A DNA stretch of 64,000 nt from Anaspis maculata (GCA_949128115.1 OX421968.1:52097423-52161422); one strand, 5' to 3'; counted from the stretch's first letter, positions 32,691-45,452 are shown. The notes: generated from the sequence alone by a model not told the origin. Translations and numbers: made by a program.

Positions 32691-35663
32691 CTATTACAAG
32701 TGCGTCGGTTAAGTGTCATGGACCCTTCATTTTTTTCAAGTTCTTAAGCTACGGTTTTAGGAGAGTCATACTTGACAAGTATTGAACAATCTCGAAAACT
32801 TGCAGCGAAATTTTCAGCTTGTGATGAGCTATCAGAAATACTAATTTTTGGTGCTGACGCCCAGTCGGAACATATTTAGAGACAAGCTTTCTTGAGCTAG
32901 TTTTAGTGCAATAATTTCCGAAATCGATTTTAGAGCTTTTTCGATTTGAAGAAATGCATTTCCAGCAATTTTATTACCTGTGAAGCAGTTCACGCCGAAC
33001 ATACTTTGAAGTCAAGCCTAAACAATGAAATAATTTGGAAAGAGTTTCGAGGTTTTTCCGGACACATCAAATTTACCTACCTACACTATTTTCCAACGTT
33101 TTGCTTGAATATGAAGGTGCGGCAAAGTTTTTCAATCTTAAGCAGTTGACTTGACGACGGCGACATATAAAAAAGCACGTAGGATATTTTTCCTGCAGAT
33201 TGAGTTTCAACGTAGAATTAAAATATTATTCGTTTGACGGAGCTTCGAAATGCTAAATATTAATTTTCTTTTGAATAGGGGCACAAAGGCGGCATTTAGG
33301 GTACCTCTGATAAGAATTTAATAAGTATTCGTTTTTCGGCTATACTTTGGAAGTATTCTTCTCAGCTTCCCTTAGCAGCTGCTCGATCAGATCAGATTCT
33401 AGAAAAGTTATGATTGATTGCATGTGGAGACACATACATATTAGATTATGGGATTCTGGTTCAGATAAAGGATTCCCGCGGATATACTTCCTATAGATAC
33501 ACTTTCATTCTGTGGCGAAATAAATAATCATCATTTGTTTTTAAATCTCGGATGACTCGGCACAAATTCATATTAAAATTTTCGTGGAAAGTCATCTCGT
33601 CATCATCATCCCGCCCGGACTTGTGTCCCTGCAATACATTTTTGAAACGGACGTTGCTTTTTTACGACAAACCAGATTTTCATTAATTGAGAATCCTTAG
33701 TAATTACCATTTTCTTTCGAAAAAGCAATAAAAATCCTCAAACATTTTTGACAGATTACCATACCCACCCTCATCTGCGATGAGAGACAAAATTAAACGA
33801 CCTCTATTTTAATGAAATATAACTCTCTCTCTCTCTCATCGTTCTGTATAAAGTTCAAAATTATTCCATTTTCTATAGTTGCCTAATCAATTCATTGAAC
33901 GGCCAAGACGTTGTCTTTGGGTTGCAACTTCCCATAATGTAAATGAAGTCGCGTCTCAACTTCATCATTTGAGGAGTTCGCGAGAGGAGAGCGCTCTCAT
34001 GGAAATTCTTTGCTTTGTGAAGTACTCCTTTAAGTGCCTTCTCTGAATATTAATATAATAGTCAAAGTAGCAGATATGAAATTTTCCCGCGGTATCAGGA
34101 CTACACCGACCACGAAAAACTCTCAACAAGTGCACAAATAACACGTTTTAAACAAAAACAAAGATAACGCGTATATTAAGAGGGTACTTTTACGAAGGCA
34201 CAGATGGGCAAATACGGGATGTTTCAATAGTAAGTACCTAGCTATATGTATATCGTCAGATTCAGATATCCAGTGAAAAACTGGAGGGTGGATGTTAAAT
34301 CTGGCAGTAGATACGACTCTTAATCTGACAGTGCGAGTTTTTATCTCGCATAGTGCAGGTTTAAATCTGGCAGTTCGACTTCTAATCTGGCAATTCATCA
34401 TGATTAACAATCAATTACGATTTTTCAAAGATTTTTCATTTTTCTTTTATGCAAAAATTATGTACAATACTCTATTAGGAAGCTGCATTCAAATTTTAAA
34501 TTTGTATTTTCAAAAATAACTGTGCAGAAACGAAAACTGCGAACCCACTTTTCCGTTCATTTTAAAACCCCTTAAGATGTTGTGTGATAATAACGCTTTT
34601 CTCCAATATTTGAACCACAGATTATCAGCAATGGTGACGATAAAGTTTACAGTATCAAGGCATTAATTTTCTCTATGATTATAACTTTGAGTTTACATAC
34701 GGCAATATTCCTGAAAACCGTCCCTTTCTTATACATAATGTGCATCATGCGGAAATAATAGGAAGCCTACATTGAGCAACATCCTCTCTAATTCACAAAT
34801 GGCACAAAGGGACGGAGAAGAGAACTTCAAAATGCCGGACATTCACCGCAAATGTGGGCATTCGCCACACGCGGAACGCTCTCGAGACAAATTACACATT
34901 TAAATTCCGAGTCCGCCCTTTGCATTATTTTTACTAATTAGGTACGCCTCTGCACTTTTAATAAAGTCCACTCATTGAATCATCGCATTTCCGGATATTA
35001 CTTTGTTCTGAACTCTTCTGTCAAGAGAGTCTCTGTAGTAATATAAAGCAAATGCCGGGATTTATTTGTGGAAGGTCTGTGGATAATTAATCAGTCCATC
35101 AGTCCATCTCCCCACCTCGCGGTGTGTTTGATAGGAAGCCTTGCCCAGAAAATTGATTTACTTTGCAGCAATGATCTGTTTTGGTACATAATACGTAATT
35201 ACAAAAAGTACATTACACATTACAATATCATTGTTGTTTCGTTGGTCGGTCATTCGGAAGATATGTATAACAGTACCTACAGGGTATTTTTTTAAGTAAT
35301 GTCACTATTTCGACGGATGTCACAGAATCTCAAGGCATAACTTCGGTGAAGACATTTCTTATTCTTTTCTTGAGATAATCGATGTCCCTGATTATGTCTG
35401 CGAATACCGAGGTGAATACCTGGTCTTTGAAAATGCCTGCGGAGAACAACAAAACAACTTTTTAACACTGTTTACTGCTATGGCCAAGCACAACTTGTTG
35501 TTCTATCGCACCGTGCAGACAAAGTTGATAACTGACAACTATGGTTCTATTGTCAAATAAAACTTGAAACTGTAAGCTGCAAGGTGTTATCATGCCCTTC
35601 TTAAGAACTTTGCCTGCCAGAAGCCAACTAAATTGTGACATTACTAAAATAAACACCTGTATA
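32691..35663. other. Long stretch without recognised elements
   Basis: About 3 kb of AT-rich sequence with only short low-complexity tracts (a CT run at about 33824-33837) and a small cluster of 'aatctggcagt' words at 34290-34400. No gene could be supported. This could be intron or intergenic host DNA. Confidence 0.35.
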
Positions 35664-35665
35664 TA

Positions 35666-36619
35666 CAGAGGAGTGCATAAAAACGGTCACCCATGTAGCA
35701 TCGTTGTTCCTCATCCGATCTTCAAAATTCAAAAACCAGTTCAAATGGTTTGTTGTCTTCTATAATTCGACAGTGGAAGATATTTTTTTATAATGATGCT
35801 TCTGAGCACTGATAGTCAACTTTTGTTTTTCGAATGGCAGCAATATTATTATATTTTTTTTATTCCTTATGCTTATCTGAATATAATGATGCATCAATAT
35901 CACACATTTTGTTACCGGACACGAAGAAAAAAAATTGAAACTGCAAAATTTGTACACATCACGTACACATCACAACACCCACGATATGCACAGGCGTTTG
36001 GTTTTTCAAAATGTAAATGTCAAAATGTTTTCAAAATCCAAAAGAAGCTGTCCGTCTCTAAGACGCCTTTATTCTCTATTTTCAGGTTATTATTTTGTAA
36101 CTTTTCAACTAGGTATTGTGTCCTGTCAGGAAAAAAGGTCTTATTGATTTTCCATTTCCACAATACACACTTGAAAAAATAAAAAATAGTGAGATAGAAA
36201 TAGAGAATAAACATGTCTTAGAGACGGACAGCTTCTTTCAGATTTTGAAAACATTTTGACATTCACATTTTGAAAAACCAAGCGTCTGACCTACTATGTG
36301 CGTTTGAACATCATCTTGCACCCAGCCTACCGGATTGCGTGCATATCGTGGATAGTCTGACGCTACTGTTACGTGTGTAAAAAGTGTGATATTGATGCAT
36401 CATTAAATCCAGATAAGCGTAAAGAATCCGAACAGAAATTAAAAAAATATAGTTGCAATTTCAAAAACAAAAATTGACTGTCAGTGCTCAGAAGCATCAT
36501 AATTAAAAAATATTTTTCGCTATCAAATCATAGAAGACATTAAACTGGTTTTTGAATTTTGAAGATCGGATAAGGAATAACGATGCTACAGCGGTGGCGG
36601 TTTTTTATGCACTCCTCTG
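35666..36619. mobile_element. Foldback element, 954 bp, CAG...CTG ends and TA target
   Basis: The left edge CAGAGGAGTGCATAAAAA at 35666 pairs with the right edge ending 36619. TA lies on both sides (35664-35665, 36620-36621). Arms of about 440 bp pair almost throughout, including the inner block 'aagctgtccgtctctaagac' (about 36044) against its complement at 36212-36235. The TA duplication and CAG terminus suggest mobilisation by a Tc1/mariner-type transposase. Confidence 0.85.
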
Positions 36620-36621
36620 TA

Positions 36622-37063
36622 TACATAACTAATAAATGAATCTATTCTATTCTGTTCTATTCTTCTATTCTTTAACTAGCAACGAAAGTGATAGTTTCCG
36701 AATGAGTCTGAAGATAACGCACGAACGCTTGCGAGTGCTATAATCACGCGAACGCAAGAAAATACGCTTCATTGCGAGTTTTGTATGCTATTTTCCCCTC
36801 GAATAGCCAATTTTTTGGCTTTACTCTGTCCGACGTGTGCACTGACTATTGCCGTTGGGGTGACTTCTCAGGATTTTTTTTGCACTCCCTTGCTTTCCTT
36901 ATTGTAGAGAAAGTGCAGTTGCTTTGTATTTTTACTGCTGTCTGATTCCTTACTTATTTTATCAACATATCAATTTTTGGCAAAAAATAGACTTCGGATG
37001 TAATTTATTTTCTTTTGCAGTGAACTGCTAAAGCTGCTAGCGTCTATTTATAATAAATATTAT
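36622..37063. other. Spacer with TTCTA-type microsatellite
   Basis: A run of 'ctatt/ttcta' units lies at about 36637-36672. Nothing else is recognised. Confidence 0.5.
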
Positions 37064-37579
37064 TGCTACGGATTTCGCGTTTAGTTTCGTTTATAATTAA
37101 TATGATCATTTTTAACACACACTGTTTATTACTGCGTACCATTATAATATACACGTCAGCAATTATTGCGCTTGGGTATATCGCCGATACTACTCGCTGT
37201 TATCGTTATCGCTCTGAATTGAATACTAATACTAGTCCGTAGGCCGAGGATCGGTGCTTAATATAGTTCCGACTATTGTTCTGGAATCTTCCACGGATCC
37301 TCCAGCAAATTCCACAATGACCCGACATACGGTTTCGCGGCGACTTCCGAAAACTCCTACACCTTTCGCGTGCATTCCGCGTGCTCCGGAGCGGTAGCAC
37401 CTCCGCCAATTCGGCTGATCTTCTCGGCTGTTGAAGTCTCCCGTGTTATCAAATCGCCAAGGCATCGCGAATGTTCTGGAATGTCCAGAGCTCCGCACTT
37501 GTGCACCGCGATCTCATGCGAACAGTCTAGAAAGACCGCATGTGCTCCAGAATGCACGTGAGAATCGCCGCTCGTAACA
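37064..37579 (-). mobile_element. Diverged solo LTR, minus strand
   Basis: It starts TGCTACGGATTTCGCG and ends GCCGCTCGTAACA. Read on the minus strand, it shares order and words with the LTRs at 38462 and 59940: the gagcggcgat start, ctgtttattactgcgtac (complement of the polyA-region word) and the ttcgcg end. Similarity is clearly lower than between the other copies, so it belongs to an older or different subfamily. The flanks give only 3 of 4 matching target bases. Confidence 0.65.
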
Positions 37580-38457
37580 TCATCATAGGCACTTGACGTC
37601 GGATTTCATTGTGATTTTCTCATACATTTAGAAAACTTGAGAATATCTACACTATCGTACCACGTACCTAAAGCTCGCGTAAGCTACGGGTCTTTTCACA
37701 CTCCTCGAGCTCCAGCTGAACAACAGCTCCCAAACCGTAACTGATCGTAGTGAACAGTCAAGAAGAAGAAAAACAAGCCAGGATTTTTTCTCGGTTCATT
37801 GGTGCTAAAATCCGAGCGAAATGGTTCTCTTAATACGCCTAAAAGCATAATTCCCTTCCTGAACACATTGAAAGTTATGAGCGGAACTTGCAAAACAATA
37901 AAACTTTGCGAGCGATAGATTTCCCACCTGCGTGTGTGGGTGGTGACGGCGAAACGTAGTCAGAATAGGCTATTGGATCGCAGGGAAGTGCTCTCCCGCT
38001 CTCGCCCGCGATTTTTCCCCGGTTCCGTTTTTCCGTAGCGCCTCAATCAATGTGTTTGGTCATATTGAATGGACGTTTTATCAACGGCATGTCGTACCAG
38101 CTGAAATTATTAACAAGTGAACATGGCCTCACAACGTGAGGCTCAGTAGCGTAGATAGTTCTTTTTTGAATGATCGGTGAACGCAACATATTAATTAGGG
38201 CCCTATCGTTATTCACATGTACCAGTTAACAACCAGAAACTGATTCTGATGACTTACTACCAAGAAAAAACTGGATTTGACATGAGGATTTCGATTCTTT
38301 ATTGAATAGGTAGGTATATTTCTGCATCCACATCATGACTTTGAACGCATCGCGCAGAGCCGTAGCGTTGCGATGGTTTCAAAAAATTCGTAACTATTGA
38401 CCCGGGGGTCGTGTCAAAGTGGAGTTATTGTCAAAAAAACTTCAAATTATTCTCTAA
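37580..38457. other. No recognisable feature
   Basis: Mixed-composition spacer. No gene or repeat could be supported. Confidence 0.35.
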
Positions 38458-38461
38458 ATAT

Positions 38462-38985
38462 TGTTGCGAGCGGCGATCCCGTACATATTGGTAAACACTC
38501 GATCTTTCTGGATCCTTCCATCCATTAGATCGCGGTGTAGAAGTCTGGAGCGATCTGGTGCATTCCAGAGCGTTCGTGTATGTGAAACTGAATGGCGACT
38601 CGAATGCCTGATCAGGGCACATCTGTCCATTTTGGCGGAGGCGCCGCTCCAGACCTCGGCAGAATTATACGGGTAACGTGTGTGATTATTCAGGAATGGT
38701 CTAGAAACCGCATATGCTAGGCCACTATGGAATTTGCTGGAAGTAGACGGAAAGTTCGGGAACACCATTCGGAGGCCTTATATAAGGCGTCAGCCGGCAG
38801 CTCGCGGCAGTATTGAATTGGAATGCGAAGTGGTAACGAGTGCGAAACAAGTGAAGTACCTGCGATTTAATTCCAAGTAGATAATTGTTGGCGTGTAGTT
38901 ATTATTGTAGTACGCAGAAATAAACAGTGTGTGTTTAAACGATTGTCTCAATTATATTCGAACCCGTACGCGAAATATCGTAACA
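38462..38985 (+). mobile_element. Solo LTR, 524 bp
   Basis: TGTTGCGAGCGGCGATC at 38462 to GCGAAATATCGTAACA at 38985, with the 4-bp target duplication ATAT at 38458-38461 and 38986-38989. A TATA-like 'ttatataagg' at about 38778 and an 'aataaaca' at about 38920 are the expected promoter and polyadenylation signals. No internal region or second LTR is adjacent, so it is a solo LTR left by LTR-LTR recombination. The 4-bp duplication suits a Ty3/gypsy-type integrase. Confidence 0.88.
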
Positions 38986-38989
38986 ATAT

Positions 38990-39285
38990 AAAATATAACC
39001 CTTTACATGTGTGTATGTATTCCCTCAATAACAGTTGTCCGCATGTGGTAACTTCTTGAGTCCAGTTGTTAACTTGAGCACTTTCTCGGCGACGCCTCTC
39101 ACTAAAATATAATTATTTTATTTGTCTATATTTACTTCAGTAAGATTTTTCTTGGTTCGGGTACCAAGTCCATGAGCTACCCATTGGAGTTGGAATTTTC
39201 CGCAAAAATCTCTTCTTCTAGGACTAGATGCTGGGACGCACAGACGGATAAGGCGAGGACATAAGCGCCTTCCCGTTTTCACCGT
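38990..39285. other. Short spacer
   Basis: Nothing recognisable. The LINE 3' part begins at about 39286 without a visible tail. Confidence 0.4.
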
Positions 39286-40910
39286 TTATGCGTTTATGCC
39301 GTTTATGCGGGGCATTAGCGCTGTGAGTGCTCTGGTTGTTGCCTTTGCTTTATCGCATGCCCGTCTGACGTGGGCCCCAAGCGTGAGTCCTCTATCCAGA
39401 GTCATTCCCAGGTACTTGACCGTATTGTTCAGAGAGATTGGCGCATCGTCGATTTCCAGTCGTACCGCTGTTAATTTTTTCTTGCAGTTCAGGATTATAG
39501 CTTCTGTCTTGTTCTTGGCTATCTCTAGTTTGTTATGTCTCATCCAGTTGTTGATGCTTTCGAGGGTTTCGTTCGTTTTAATGGTCAGTTCTGCGGCCGT
39601 TTTTGCTGTTGCCACCACCGCCTGGTCATCCGCGTAGCATATGAGGCTTACTCCTTGTGGGACTTCCAGTTCCATTATATCGTCTTAAAGTACGTTCCAC
39701 AGGTTGGGACCCATTACTGTGCCTTGTGGCGCTCCTTTATCCGTTCTTCTTATGTTCTCGTTATCAATAATGACTGTTATCTCCCTGAAGTAGGATTTCA
39801 CTGGCGATATTTTTTCTCTCTTCTAGCTTGTCGATTATTATTCCCCAAGTGGCGCTGTTGAATGCGTTTTTCACATCTATCAACACGAGGGCGCACCAGT
39901 CTTTTTCTTTTCGTGCTATGTCTATCACTCTTCTCACAGCGTTCGTTGTTTTCCTTCCTTTTCGAAATCCGTACTGGTTTTCATGCAGGTTTCCATTCCT
40001 TTCTATCTCCTGTGTCAGTCTGTGGTTCAGTAAGTTTTCGAATGTTTTGCCGAGTACGCTCAGTAGGCAGATAGGTCTGTACTTTTTTTGCGAGTTTTCG
40101 TTTTTTTTGCGGCTTCTCTATAAGGACCAGTTTGGCTGTTTTCCACTGTTTCGGAAAGTAGTTCTTTTCTAACAGGTCGTTGTAAAGTCTCTGAAAGTAG
40201 GTCGGTTCTGCGAGCATTAACGTTTTTAGAGTCTCTGGTGTTATTTTATCTGGTCCGGGTGCCTTTCCGTTTTTAATCTTTCTTGTGGCTATCGCCATTT
40301 CTTCCTTGGTAAATTCTTCAGTCGGGTGAGGGTCGGTTTCTCGGAGATCAGTGTGTTCGGTTTTGTCGGTCTCAAATAGCTCTTCGTATGTCTTCATTCT
40401 TTGTTCGGATGTCAATGCTGTTGTCGGGTTATTTATCGTCATCTGTCTCTTGATTATTTGGTAGCCTTCGCCGAAAATGTCGTTCTGCAGATCGTTACAC
40501 GTCTCTTCCCATTTGGCTCGTTCTGCCTTTTTAATCGTCGATTTCAGTTCCTTCTTAGTATTTCCATAATCAAGTTGTCTTTGCTCTTCGTCGTCTTTGT
40601 CGTTTCTTTTTCTTGATCTCAACCACTTTCTCCTTTCCTTCTTCGATTTTCTTACGAGTTGTCCTATTTCTTCGTTCCACCAGTACGGGATGTTTCCTTG
40701 CTTGTCGCGTCGGATTCTTAGTGTGGTTCTCTTGTAAGCTTTGGTGATCATTTCTGTTGCCGTTTCTATCTCTGTTGTGGACTTGCTTTTTTTAAGCTCG
40801 TTAGCGAATTCTTTTATGAGTTTGTCGGGCTGGATTGGTCCGTATACGTACGAGGGTTTATGTCGTTGTGTCGCTCTCTGAATCTCTGTGATAATATATT
40901 GATGGTGAAG
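39286..40910 (-). pseudogene. R1-like LINE fragment: linker and reverse transcriptase
   Basis: Minus frame 40751-39981 has IPYWWNEEIGQLVRKSKKER at about residues 21-40, then NGKAPGPDKITPETLK, which is typical of R1-group LINEs. A frameshift near 40090 moves the reading to YRPICLLSVLGKTFENLL, GFRKGRKTTNAV and VLIDVKNAFNSATW (frame near 39860-40080). After more breaks, frame 39675-39286 has SLICYADDQAVVATAKTAA with the catalytic YADD and VKYLGMTLDRGLTLGAHV. Both ends are truncated, with no endonuclease upstream of about 40910 and no 3' tail. It is dead. Confidence 0.85.
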
Positions 40911-41440
40911 TGCGCAAAAAATTGCGGCATCTTGTCTAATTTCTTTTGTGAATTCATCAAATTAGTAGTAGGTATACGCACACAATGCATGATTAACGGA
41001 ATTTTGCTGAGGTATTTCGGCGAGCCGTAAATCTCCCGCAGGACCGCATGAGGGTGACAGAAAGTCAGAAAGAATAAACTCCGTACTGTTTTTCATTCAA
41101 TCAACACACGCACTCACTCACCCTCAAATTCAAGTCCGACTTTCAACCGATACACCGCTGCGCCGTCGAACGTCAAGAAATGTCAAACTTTCAAATCACA
41201 GGTAATGATAACATTAATAATAAATGGTCTTTATTGAAAAAGATGATTTTTTTTTTTTGGTGTGGCGAAGTCTAGCCTCGAGGCTAATCCACTTAACCAC
41301 GTATAAGTATACAACATAAATATCATTATACAGCGATCGGAAGATTCAAAATAAATCCATTCATATTCTAAAAAAGTGAAGGTGAATATTTACAAAAATT
41401 GAAATTAAATTTAACAAGCGAAACCAACTGCAGTTGTATT
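40911..41440. other. No recognisable feature
   Basis: Spacer between two LINE fragments. Confidence 0.4.
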
Positions 41441-42115
41441 TTTTTATTTATTTATTCATTTATTTATTTAAAGTGTCATCAAGAGACCCCTACGACAATA
41501 GAATGGATGATGAAACCCATAAACTTGTGATATATATCGTATAGAATTAAAGATGTACCATAGCTCATTGAAATTAAACATGAAGGAAAAAAATCAAAGA
41601 TGAAAGAGAAAAAAATCCAAATGTAACAAAAAGTCAAGAAGAACATTGTGACGCAAATAACATATTCTTCAGTTTGGTTTTGAAAACGTTTTGTGACTCT
41701 GCGTGAAGACCAAACGGGATAGAATTATATTGAACAACAACTGAACTGTAACTGGAAGACCGCCTAAATAACGTCGTTCAGTGCTTAGGAATTGTCAGCC
41801 TTTGAGAATTCCGAATGTTAACTTCATGAATCGCGGTCGTGGGTATCAACTTGTTTTTCAAATATGTAATCATTGCAGGAGTTTGCTGTTGTGAGAATTC
41901 TATGAACAAAAGTGGCCAAATGAAGATTTCGACGTTCACTAATTCTGAGCCAGAACAGTCCATTTATTTTATATGACACATGATCATAACGTCTGAGACC
42001 GAAGACGTACCTACAGCAGGAATTTTGAGCTTTTTGGACTCTGTTCTGGGTGCTGACATCCAAACAGGGCCCGTAAAGAAAGTCACAGTAAGAGGTATAG
42101 GGGATTCATAGATAA
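41441..42115 (-). pseudogene. LINE ORF2 C-terminus and 3' tail
   Basis: Read on the minus strand from about 42110: YCDFLYGPCLDVS, then NRVQKAQNSCCRYVFGLRRY and VHRILTTANS, the usual C-terminal region of CR1/Jockey-like LINEs (frame 42063-41824). A frameshift near 41880 leads into 41963-41778 and a stop. The element ends in an (AAAT)n tail seen as ttatttattt at 41446-41470 on the plus strand. It is 5'-truncated at about 42115. Confidence 0.82.
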
Positions 42116-42597
42116 AGACAAAGATAACATGCACATGACGAGCTCGTTATGATATACAGAATTGGCATGTTACCCTGTTTCGAGTAGTTAGTCACGTGGC
42201 TGGCTGGCGCAGGAGGACCAACAGCTTATTGTACTTTCCGAGGCAGGGGCAGCGTAGGTTGTTGGCACTGCAGGTTACCCATCCATAATGACCCCACAGA
42301 ACGTTGCTTAACTTTGTGTATTGTTTGACCAATACTTAGTTAGAGCCCGCGCCACGCTATCTCTACAGGTTGTTTTAACAAACTTTGAGGTAACAAACTC
42401 TATCAAAATTGAAGTCGAAAAATGTAAAAACTAGGGCGTCCATAATAAATTAGAGTCATTGCAAGAAACATAGATTATTTAATAAGTATACCATAATTTG
42501 ACACTATCATTCAGTATTTTATTATCTTTATTCTGATGCCAAAATTTGACTTGTGTTCGTCATTTGTAGTATATTAATACAGGTGTCCCAGAACTCA
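42116..42597. other. No recognisable feature
   Basis: Spacer between a LINE fragment and a foldback. Nothing supported. Confidence 0.4.
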
Positions 42598-42988
42598 CGA
42601 TCCAGAGTCAAGGGCAGTTAAGGCTTCAAATCTGATAAAAAAAGTTTAATAAAAAATCGGGTTGTATTTTTTTGTAGATATGGGGACTAAGAGGTAGGGC
42701 TTTGGCCCCTTTTTATCTTATGAGATTTCAGTAAATTTTTCAGAAAAGACTTAACTGAAAATAATTTGAACTTTTCATTGTGTCTTGAATATTCATTTAC
42801 TACACATACAGGGTGAGTCATAAACTGAAAGCCTCAAAATCCTTTTTTTTTTTCAACGATTCCAAAAGATTCAGACGTCCCCAATACCAAGTATGGCTGG
42901 AAGTGAAATTATTCTTTTGCAGGCGGTTTTTATGGGAACTGTATTTTCAGGCTTTTTGATTCACCTTGCATAGTGAATAACGATGTTG

Positions 42989-43019
<31 letters not shown>

Positions 43020-43214
43020 AGAAGTTCCATTTTTTTTCTGTTTATTCGGTTCTACATGAAAAGTTAACTCACATCTCAACAAATGATAAAAATTGGAGGG
43101 AGCTAAGCCCCACCCTTCGATCCCCTGTACCTCCAAATATGAAAATCCTAAAAATTTTCAACATTTTTCTGATAAATTTGAAGCATTTTCCTGAACTGCC
43201 TTTGACTCTGGACC
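42598..43214. mobile_element. Degenerate foldback element, ~0.62 kb
   Basis: The arm from ccagagtcaagggcagtt (about 42602) pairs with aactgcctttgactctgg ending at about 43212, and the match continues inward through 'gcttcaaat' and 'tagggctttggcccc' against 'ggggctaag...cccca', with numerous mismatches. The spacer contains a CA microsatellite. Confidence 0.72.
42988..43017. repeat. (CA)n microsatellite
   Basis: About 14 CA units inside the spacer of the foldback at 42598-43214. Confidence 0.95.
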
Positions 43215-43599
43215 AAACTGTCAGTTCTTCTTCAGTTTTGTATAGCTGCTCACACTCATTTTGTCTCTTACCATCGAATTCACAATTCTTTTACAACGTC
43301 ATTTCCTGCAGAGCCTTTGAATCCATATGCCAATGCTGGTAGCCTACAGGTAGTCAGAGCTGGGCAACTTGATTGGAAACTCAAACAAGTGAGTATGCCT
43401 TCACGTGCGTGAGTCTCAGTAGCGCATTTTCTCAAAGAGGCATATTATGAACGTAAAGAAATTTGGTTGAAGGAGAAACACCATTCCTTGTCCACTTTCT
43501 TCATTCGAAACTCATTGTGATATTTTGTTATCAGAATGGGGTACTTGCCAATATGAAATAGATTTGAATAAAAATTCTTTCACTCATCAATATTTTTTT

Positions 43600-45060
43600 G
43601 TTTGAGGGCGGGAGCTGGGAGCGACGACTAATCAACAGTAGTCTATTCTTTCCCATTTTTAGTCGGCTATCCATATAGCGAAAGAATTAGATCGCTATGT
43701 CTTCGGATTTATGTTTTCCATTTATCTCTTACTTTGAGGGCAGCGTATGGGAGTGGCAGCATTCGGCAAAGTAACTGTTGCACAGTTTGAGTTAGGAGTT
43801 TCTAAATGTTTAAGGAAATATGACAATCAGTGAAAATTGTGAAAGTTGCATTTTTTGTTTGTTTGGGGGCGGGAGCTGGAGGCGGCGACTAATCAAAAGT
43901 GGCCTATCTCTTCCCATTTTTAGTCAGCTATCTATATAGCGGAACAATTAGATCGCTATGTCTTCAGGGTTATGTTTTACATTTATCTCTTACTTTGGGG
44001 GCGGCGTGTGGGAGCGGCAGAGTTTGGCAAAGAAATTCTTCCACAGTTTGAGTTTAAAGTTTCTGAATGTTTGAGGTAACATTAAAATGTAAATCAGTGG
44101 AAATTATTGAAAGTTGCACTTTTTTCTTTTGGAGGTGGAAGTTGGAGGCGGCGCCATATCAAAAGTAGCCTGTTCTTTCCCATTTTTAGTTAGCCATCCA
44201 TATAGCGAGAGAATCAGATCGTTATGTCTTCGGGTTTAAGTTTTTCATTCATTTCTCACTTTGAGGGCAGCGTGTGGGGGCGGCAGCATTCGGCAAAGTA
44301 ACTGTTGCACAGTTTGAGTTGGGAATTTCTAAATGTAAGGGAAATATGACAATCAGTGAAAATTGTGAAAGTTGCATTTTTTTTTGTTTGGAGGCGGCAG
44401 CTGGAGGCGGCGGCTAATTAAAAGTTACCTATCTTTTTCCAATTTCAGTCAGCTATCAATATAGTGAAAGAATTAGATCGCTATGTCTTGAGGTTCATGT
44501 TTTACATTTATCTCTCATTTATCCCTCTCTTTGGGGGCGGCGTGTGGGAGCGGCAGAGTTTGGCAAAGAAATTCTTGCACAGTTTGAGTCAAGAGTTGTT
44601 GAATGTTCGAGGCAACATTAACAGCTAAATCAGTGAAAATTGTTGAAAGTTGCACTTTTTTTCTTTTGGGGGCGGAAGCTGGAGGCGGCGCCATATCAAA
44701 AGTAGCCTATCCTTTTCCATTTTTAGTCAGCTATTCATATAGCGAATAACTTAGATCGCTATGTCTTCGGGTTCATGCTTTTCATTTATCTCTTACTTTG
44801 GGGGCGGCGTGTGGGAGCGGCAGCGTTCCGCTGAGCAAATGTTGCACAATTTGAGTTGGCAGTTCCTGAATTTTTAAGGGAACATCTCAATCAGTGACAT
44901 TTATGAAAGTTGCACTTTTTATCGTTTGGGGGCGGAATCTGGGGGCGGCGACTAACGAAAAGTAGCCTATCCTTTCCCATTTTTAGTCAGCTATTTATAT
45001 ACCGAAAGAATCAGATCGCTTTGTCTTCGGGTTCATGTTTTTCATTTTAAAGTGATTGGG
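43600..45060. repeat. Alternating ~260-bp satellite units inside HINE copy 3
   Basis: The block 'gctatccatatagcgaaagaa' recurs near 43668, 43926, 44200, 44450, 44731 and 44991, giving six units. The 'gcattcggcaaagtaactg' and 'gagtttggcaaagaaattc' types alternate as in copy 1. The last unit (44820) is a variant. Confidence 0.85.
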
Positions 45061-45353
45061 GGCGGTTTTTAGCAGTTTTTTCATGTCGGCGGCGCATATT
45101 GAAGACGGAATGTTTCTTGGCTTACGTTTATAAGTGGCAACTATGTATTATTCAAAAAATGAGAAAACCAGAGCATCAGGTCTGGTAGAAAGTGCAATAT
45201 TATGTTATTTCAAGTTTATCGGGGGCGGTTTTCTCTATGTTGGCGGCGCAATATGGACATCCAATATAGCCTAGCCCTCCTTTGGGAGTGGCAGCTATGT
45301 AACAGTGAAAAAATTAGAAAGCTAGGTCGTCTAGTTTGGGAGGAGTTCGAGGA

Positions 45354-45403
45354 ACGGACGGACGGACGGACGGACGGACGGACGGACGGACGGACGGACG
45401 GAC
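45354..45403 (-). repeat. (GGAC)n = (GTCC)n microsatellite
   Basis: About twelve uninterrupted units at the 5' side of HINE copy 3. It is the longest such tract in the window. Confidence 0.95.
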
Positions 45404-45452
45404 AAAGCGGTTGCAATAGCGATTTTCTTCGAGATGGAAAATGCGCTAAAAA

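Larger units (their letters stand above)
43383..45452 (-). mobile_element. HINE (DINE-1-like) element, copy 3, complete
   Basis: Read on the minus strand: the 5' subterminal motif TAGCGCATTTTCC (complement of 45436-45448), a (GTCC)n tract (45354-45403 as GGAC), an alternating ~260-bp satellite array (43600-45060), the 3' inverted motif (TAGCGCATTTTC in plus sense at 43420-43431), an imperfect hairpin and the terminus (AAACAAGTG at 43383). It is the same element type as copy 1, in the opposite orientation and 42 kb away. No rolling-circle Rep/helicase is encoded. Confidence 0.75.

Noticed and set aside
45354..45403. Regular short repeats that might suggest a CRISPR array
   Set aside because: It is an uninterrupted 4-bp microsatellite with no spacers, within a eukaryotic transposon. 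The 260-bp and 118-bp arrays also lack a repeat-spacer structure.
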